A DNA stretch of 64,000 nucleotides from positions 86,108-150,107 of the forward strand of contig NZ_FODV01000004.1 of the NCBI RefSeq assembly GCF_900110465.1. The letters are read 5' to 3'. The DNA comes from Halogranum amylolyticum. GTDB taxonomy: Archaea > Halobacteriota > Halobacteria > Halobacteriales > Haloferacaceae. The notes under the pieces were generated by a model. It had not been told where the DNA came from, did not search any database, and was given only the letters and a program-made list of their open reading frames with translations. The position numbers and the translations under genes are program-made. Positions 62,069 through 64,000 of this stretch are shown here, piece by piece (position 1 is the stretch's first letter; every line of letters begins with the position of its first letter).

Positions 62069-62410
62069 TCAGTCGCTCCCGAACGTGAGTTCCCGGGTCA
62101 ACAGGAGCGATCCGAGGACGAGCAGCAGAATCGTGACGACGGTCTGGGTCCCGCCGACGAAGTTCACGAGCGCCCACGCGACGACGCCGGCGTAGAGCGC
62201 GATGCGGAACCGGCGCGTGTCGAACCCGCCGCGGAAGACCGCGAGCGCGACGAGCGAGACGACGTAGAGGCTGACGGCGACTTCGAGCAACTCGAAGAGG
62301 CCGCCGGTCTGCAGTTGGAAGTACGCGCTGACGAGGACGACGAGGAAGAGCAGGGCGACGAACGCCCGCGTGACGACGGTTATCTGTCTGTCCGAGAGTC
62401 GGGGTGCCAT
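62069..62410 (-). CDS. Four-span membrane protein
   Basis: 113 residues with four hydrophobic segments: FVALLFLVVLVSAYF, LEVAVSLYVVSLVALAV, LYAGVVAWALVNFVG and TVVTILLLVLGSLLL. Cytosolic ends short. Function unknown. Confidence 0.7.
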   Translation of the reverse strand: MAPRLSDRQITVVTRAFVALLFLVVLVSAYFQLQTGGLFELLEVAVSLYVVSLVALAVFRGGFDTRRFRIALYAGVVAWALVNFVGGTQTVVTILLLVLGSLLLTRELTFGSD

Positions 62411-62532
62411 ACCCGCTCTGGGTGGTGACTCTACTTCGGTGCTGTGGTCGCGGGGCAGTCACGGCGTGCGTTCTCGGAACGCCGACTCTGCCGACCGACA
62501 GCGTTTTTCGACCCCGACGACACACACGGATA

Positions 62533-64000
62533 GTGAACGTTCGGGGTCCCATCGTCGCAGTCGGAGAGCCGCGCAGCGTCAACACGAAGTACGGCGAGCG
62601 CGACCTCGTCGAGGTCACAGTTCGGCCCGACGAGGCACCCGCAGACAGGTCGGAGCCGGTCGACGTGACGCTCTGGGGGAAGTGGACCCACACCGCGGAG
62701 CACGCCGAAGAGGGGATGGAGCTGCTCGTCACCGAAGCGGAAGAAAACGAGTTCGGTGGCGAGGTGGGCTACACGACCTCCAAAGAGTCCTACGTCGTCC
62801 TCGAACCGGGGTTCCTCGTCAACGTGACCGCCATCCGCTCGTGGGTGCAGTGTCCCCGGATGTACTATCTGAACAAGCTGTCGGGGATTCCGCTGAACTA
62901 CCCCGTCGTCAAGGGGACTATCGTCCACGAGGTGTTCGGCGACCTGCTGCGCGGACAGGATCTCGAACCCGCCATCGAGGATCGTGTCGAAGAAGCCGGC
63001 CTCGAACTCGGCCTGCTCGGGCGCGAGCGCGAGGAGGTCGCAGACGAGGTGCGGCAGAACGCCGCCGCCATCGAGGGGTGGTTGGCGCAGGGGACGCTGA
63101 CCGAGGAGGACGCCTGGCGCTCGGAGTACACGCTCATCTCGCCGACGTTCGGCCTCAAGGGTCGCGCGGACGCGCTCCGCCGCGGGATGCCGGTCGAGCT
63201 GAAGACGGGGAAGAACACCAAGCGCGACCCCAGATTTCAGGACAAGGTGCAGGCGGCCTGCTACGCGCTGATGCTCGCCGAGCGCGGCGTCCCCACCGAC
63301 ACCGGAACCCTGCTCTACACCAAGAACACCGCTCTCGACCGTACCGAGGAGTCCGGTGACCTCTCGCCCGCAAAGGAGTTCTCCATCGGCAAGGGCTTCC
63401 TCGACTTCGTCGTCCGCACGCGCAACGAACTCGCCGCGATGGAGTTCGACGTCTCCGTCCCGACCGGGTTCGAGGCGGACGCCAAGTGCGAGTACTGCTT
63501 CGAGAAGGATACCTGCATGGTCGTCTCGGGACGACTCGATCAGGAGTCGAAAGCGGGGAAGATCGGGACGCCGCTCCCCGAGGACGAACGCGACTACTTC
63601 GACCGACTGTACCGGGCGCTGGAGGAGGAACGTCGCGAGGTCCACCGCGAGTACCGCAAACTCTGGGAGCAGTCGGCCGAGGAGCGGGCGGCAGACGACC
63701 GGGCTATCATCGATCTCGACCCGCAGAGCCAGACAGAGATCGACGGTGGCCGCTGGGAGTTGCGGGCACGGAAGACCGACGACGCCGTCTCCAAACTCCG
63801 CGAGGGTGACATCGCCCTCGCCAGCGACGGCGACCCCGTCTCCGGCCACGCCGAGTTGGGGCGGATCGAACGACTCGACGACGAGGTCGTCGTCACGACC
63901 GACGAACCGGTCGAACTCCGCCGACTCGACGTCTACCCCTCGGAGATCTCTGTCGACCGGATGCTCACCGCGCTCCACGACGCGCTCCTGAAGGGCGACC
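62533..64000 (+). CDS. dna2: Dna2-like nuclease-helicase, partial (cut by window end)
   Basis: 489 codons from GTG 62533, still open at the window edge. Residues about 1-95 look like an OB-type ssDNA-binding region. Then a Cas4/RecB-type nuclease: first Cys in CPRMYYLNK, active-site acid and Lys in ALRRGMPVELKTGK, and a later Cys trio in CEYCFEKDTC for an iron-sulfur cluster. In haloarchaea this continues into an SF1 helicase; only the start is seen here. It probably processes DNA flaps or ends in replication and repair. Confidence 0.85.
   Translation, partial: MNVRGPIVAVGEPRSVNTKYGERDLVEVTVRPDEAPADRSEPVDVTLWGKWTHTAEHAEEGMELLVTEAEENEFGGEVGYTTSKESYVVLEPGFLVNVTAIRSWVQCPRMYYLNKLSGIPLNYPVVKGTIVHEVFGDLLRGQDLEPAIEDRVEEAGLELGLLGREREEVADEVRQNAAAIEGWLAQGTLTEEDAWRSEYTLISPTFGLKGRADALRRGMPVELKTGKNTKRDPRFQDKVQAACYALMLAERGVPTDTGTLLYTKNTALDRTEESGDLSPAKEFSIGKGFLDFVVRTRNELAAMEFDVSVPTGFEADAKCEYCFEKDTCMVVSGRLDQESKAGKIGTPLPEDERDYFDRLYRALEEERREVHREYRKLWEQSAEERAADDRAIIDLDPQSQTEIDGGRWELRARKTDDAVSKLREGDIALASDGDPVSGHAELGRIERLDDEVVVTTDEPVELRRLDVYPSEISVDRMLTALHDALLKGD

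Overview
The window is chromosomal DNA from a halophilic archaeon (class Halobacteria). It is very GC-rich. The proteins are rich in Asp and Glu and poor in Lys. Secreted proteins carry twin-arginine signals, many genes have a TATA-like box about 27 bases before the start codon (the leaderless mRNA pattern), and there are many tiny Cys-rich zinc-finger genes. The set adk, DUF106, cmk and truB/cbf5 is the usual archaeal continuation of the ribosomal protein cluster. I cannot name the genus. No IS element, CRISPR array or provirus was seen.

Layout. 1-7225: a stress-protein gene, a YeiH-type exporter with a 48-residue partner, then adk, an inverted gene for a secreted curlin-like repeat protein, the EMC3-like DUF106 protein, cmk, cbf5 and tRNA-Pro. 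7332-22585: mostly single genes. They are a two-RCK potassium channel, ilvD, a Tat-exported amylase, a MoaB with a His-rich tail, a zinc alcohol dehydrogenase, a hydrolase, a NYN nuclease-like protein, a halolysin, a CPA1 antiporter, and an EF-1A away from its usual partner with a 35-codon ORF upstream. 22828-34721: the overlapping glycine-cleavage genes gcvT-H-PA-PB, then a six-gene vWFA/MoxR/DUF58 operon. 34827-42531: small zinc proteins, a transporter, glutaredoxin, PduO, an 86-residue gene behind two iron-box-like palindromes, tRNA-Val, and an aldehyde ferredoxin oxidoreductase homologue without cluster cysteines, followed by small genes.

42544-50901 is a respiratory formate dehydrogenase locus. 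On the plus strand are a Tat-exported catalytic subunit, a four-cluster ferredoxin subunit, a small membrane protein and a b-type cytochrome. Divergently lie an HdrA/MvhD-like multicluster protein and a TorD-type chaperone, with a structured repeat in the shared promoter region. 50980-64000 holds sucCD, an SDR and a PfkB kinase, a regulator cluster (winged helix, zinc ribbon, Bat-like HTH), a quinone oxidoreductase, a DUF2342-type metalloprotease, several small genes, and the first 489 codons of a Dna2-like nuclease-helicase cut by the window end.

The strongest candidate for an undescribed system is the secreted protein at 3472-4092. It has seven exact 21-residue units, most of which fit the curli-type pattern Q-x-G-x-x-N-x-A-x-x-x-Q, suggesting an archaeal functional amyloid. 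Next are the formate dehydrogenase locus and the cluster-less AOR homologue.
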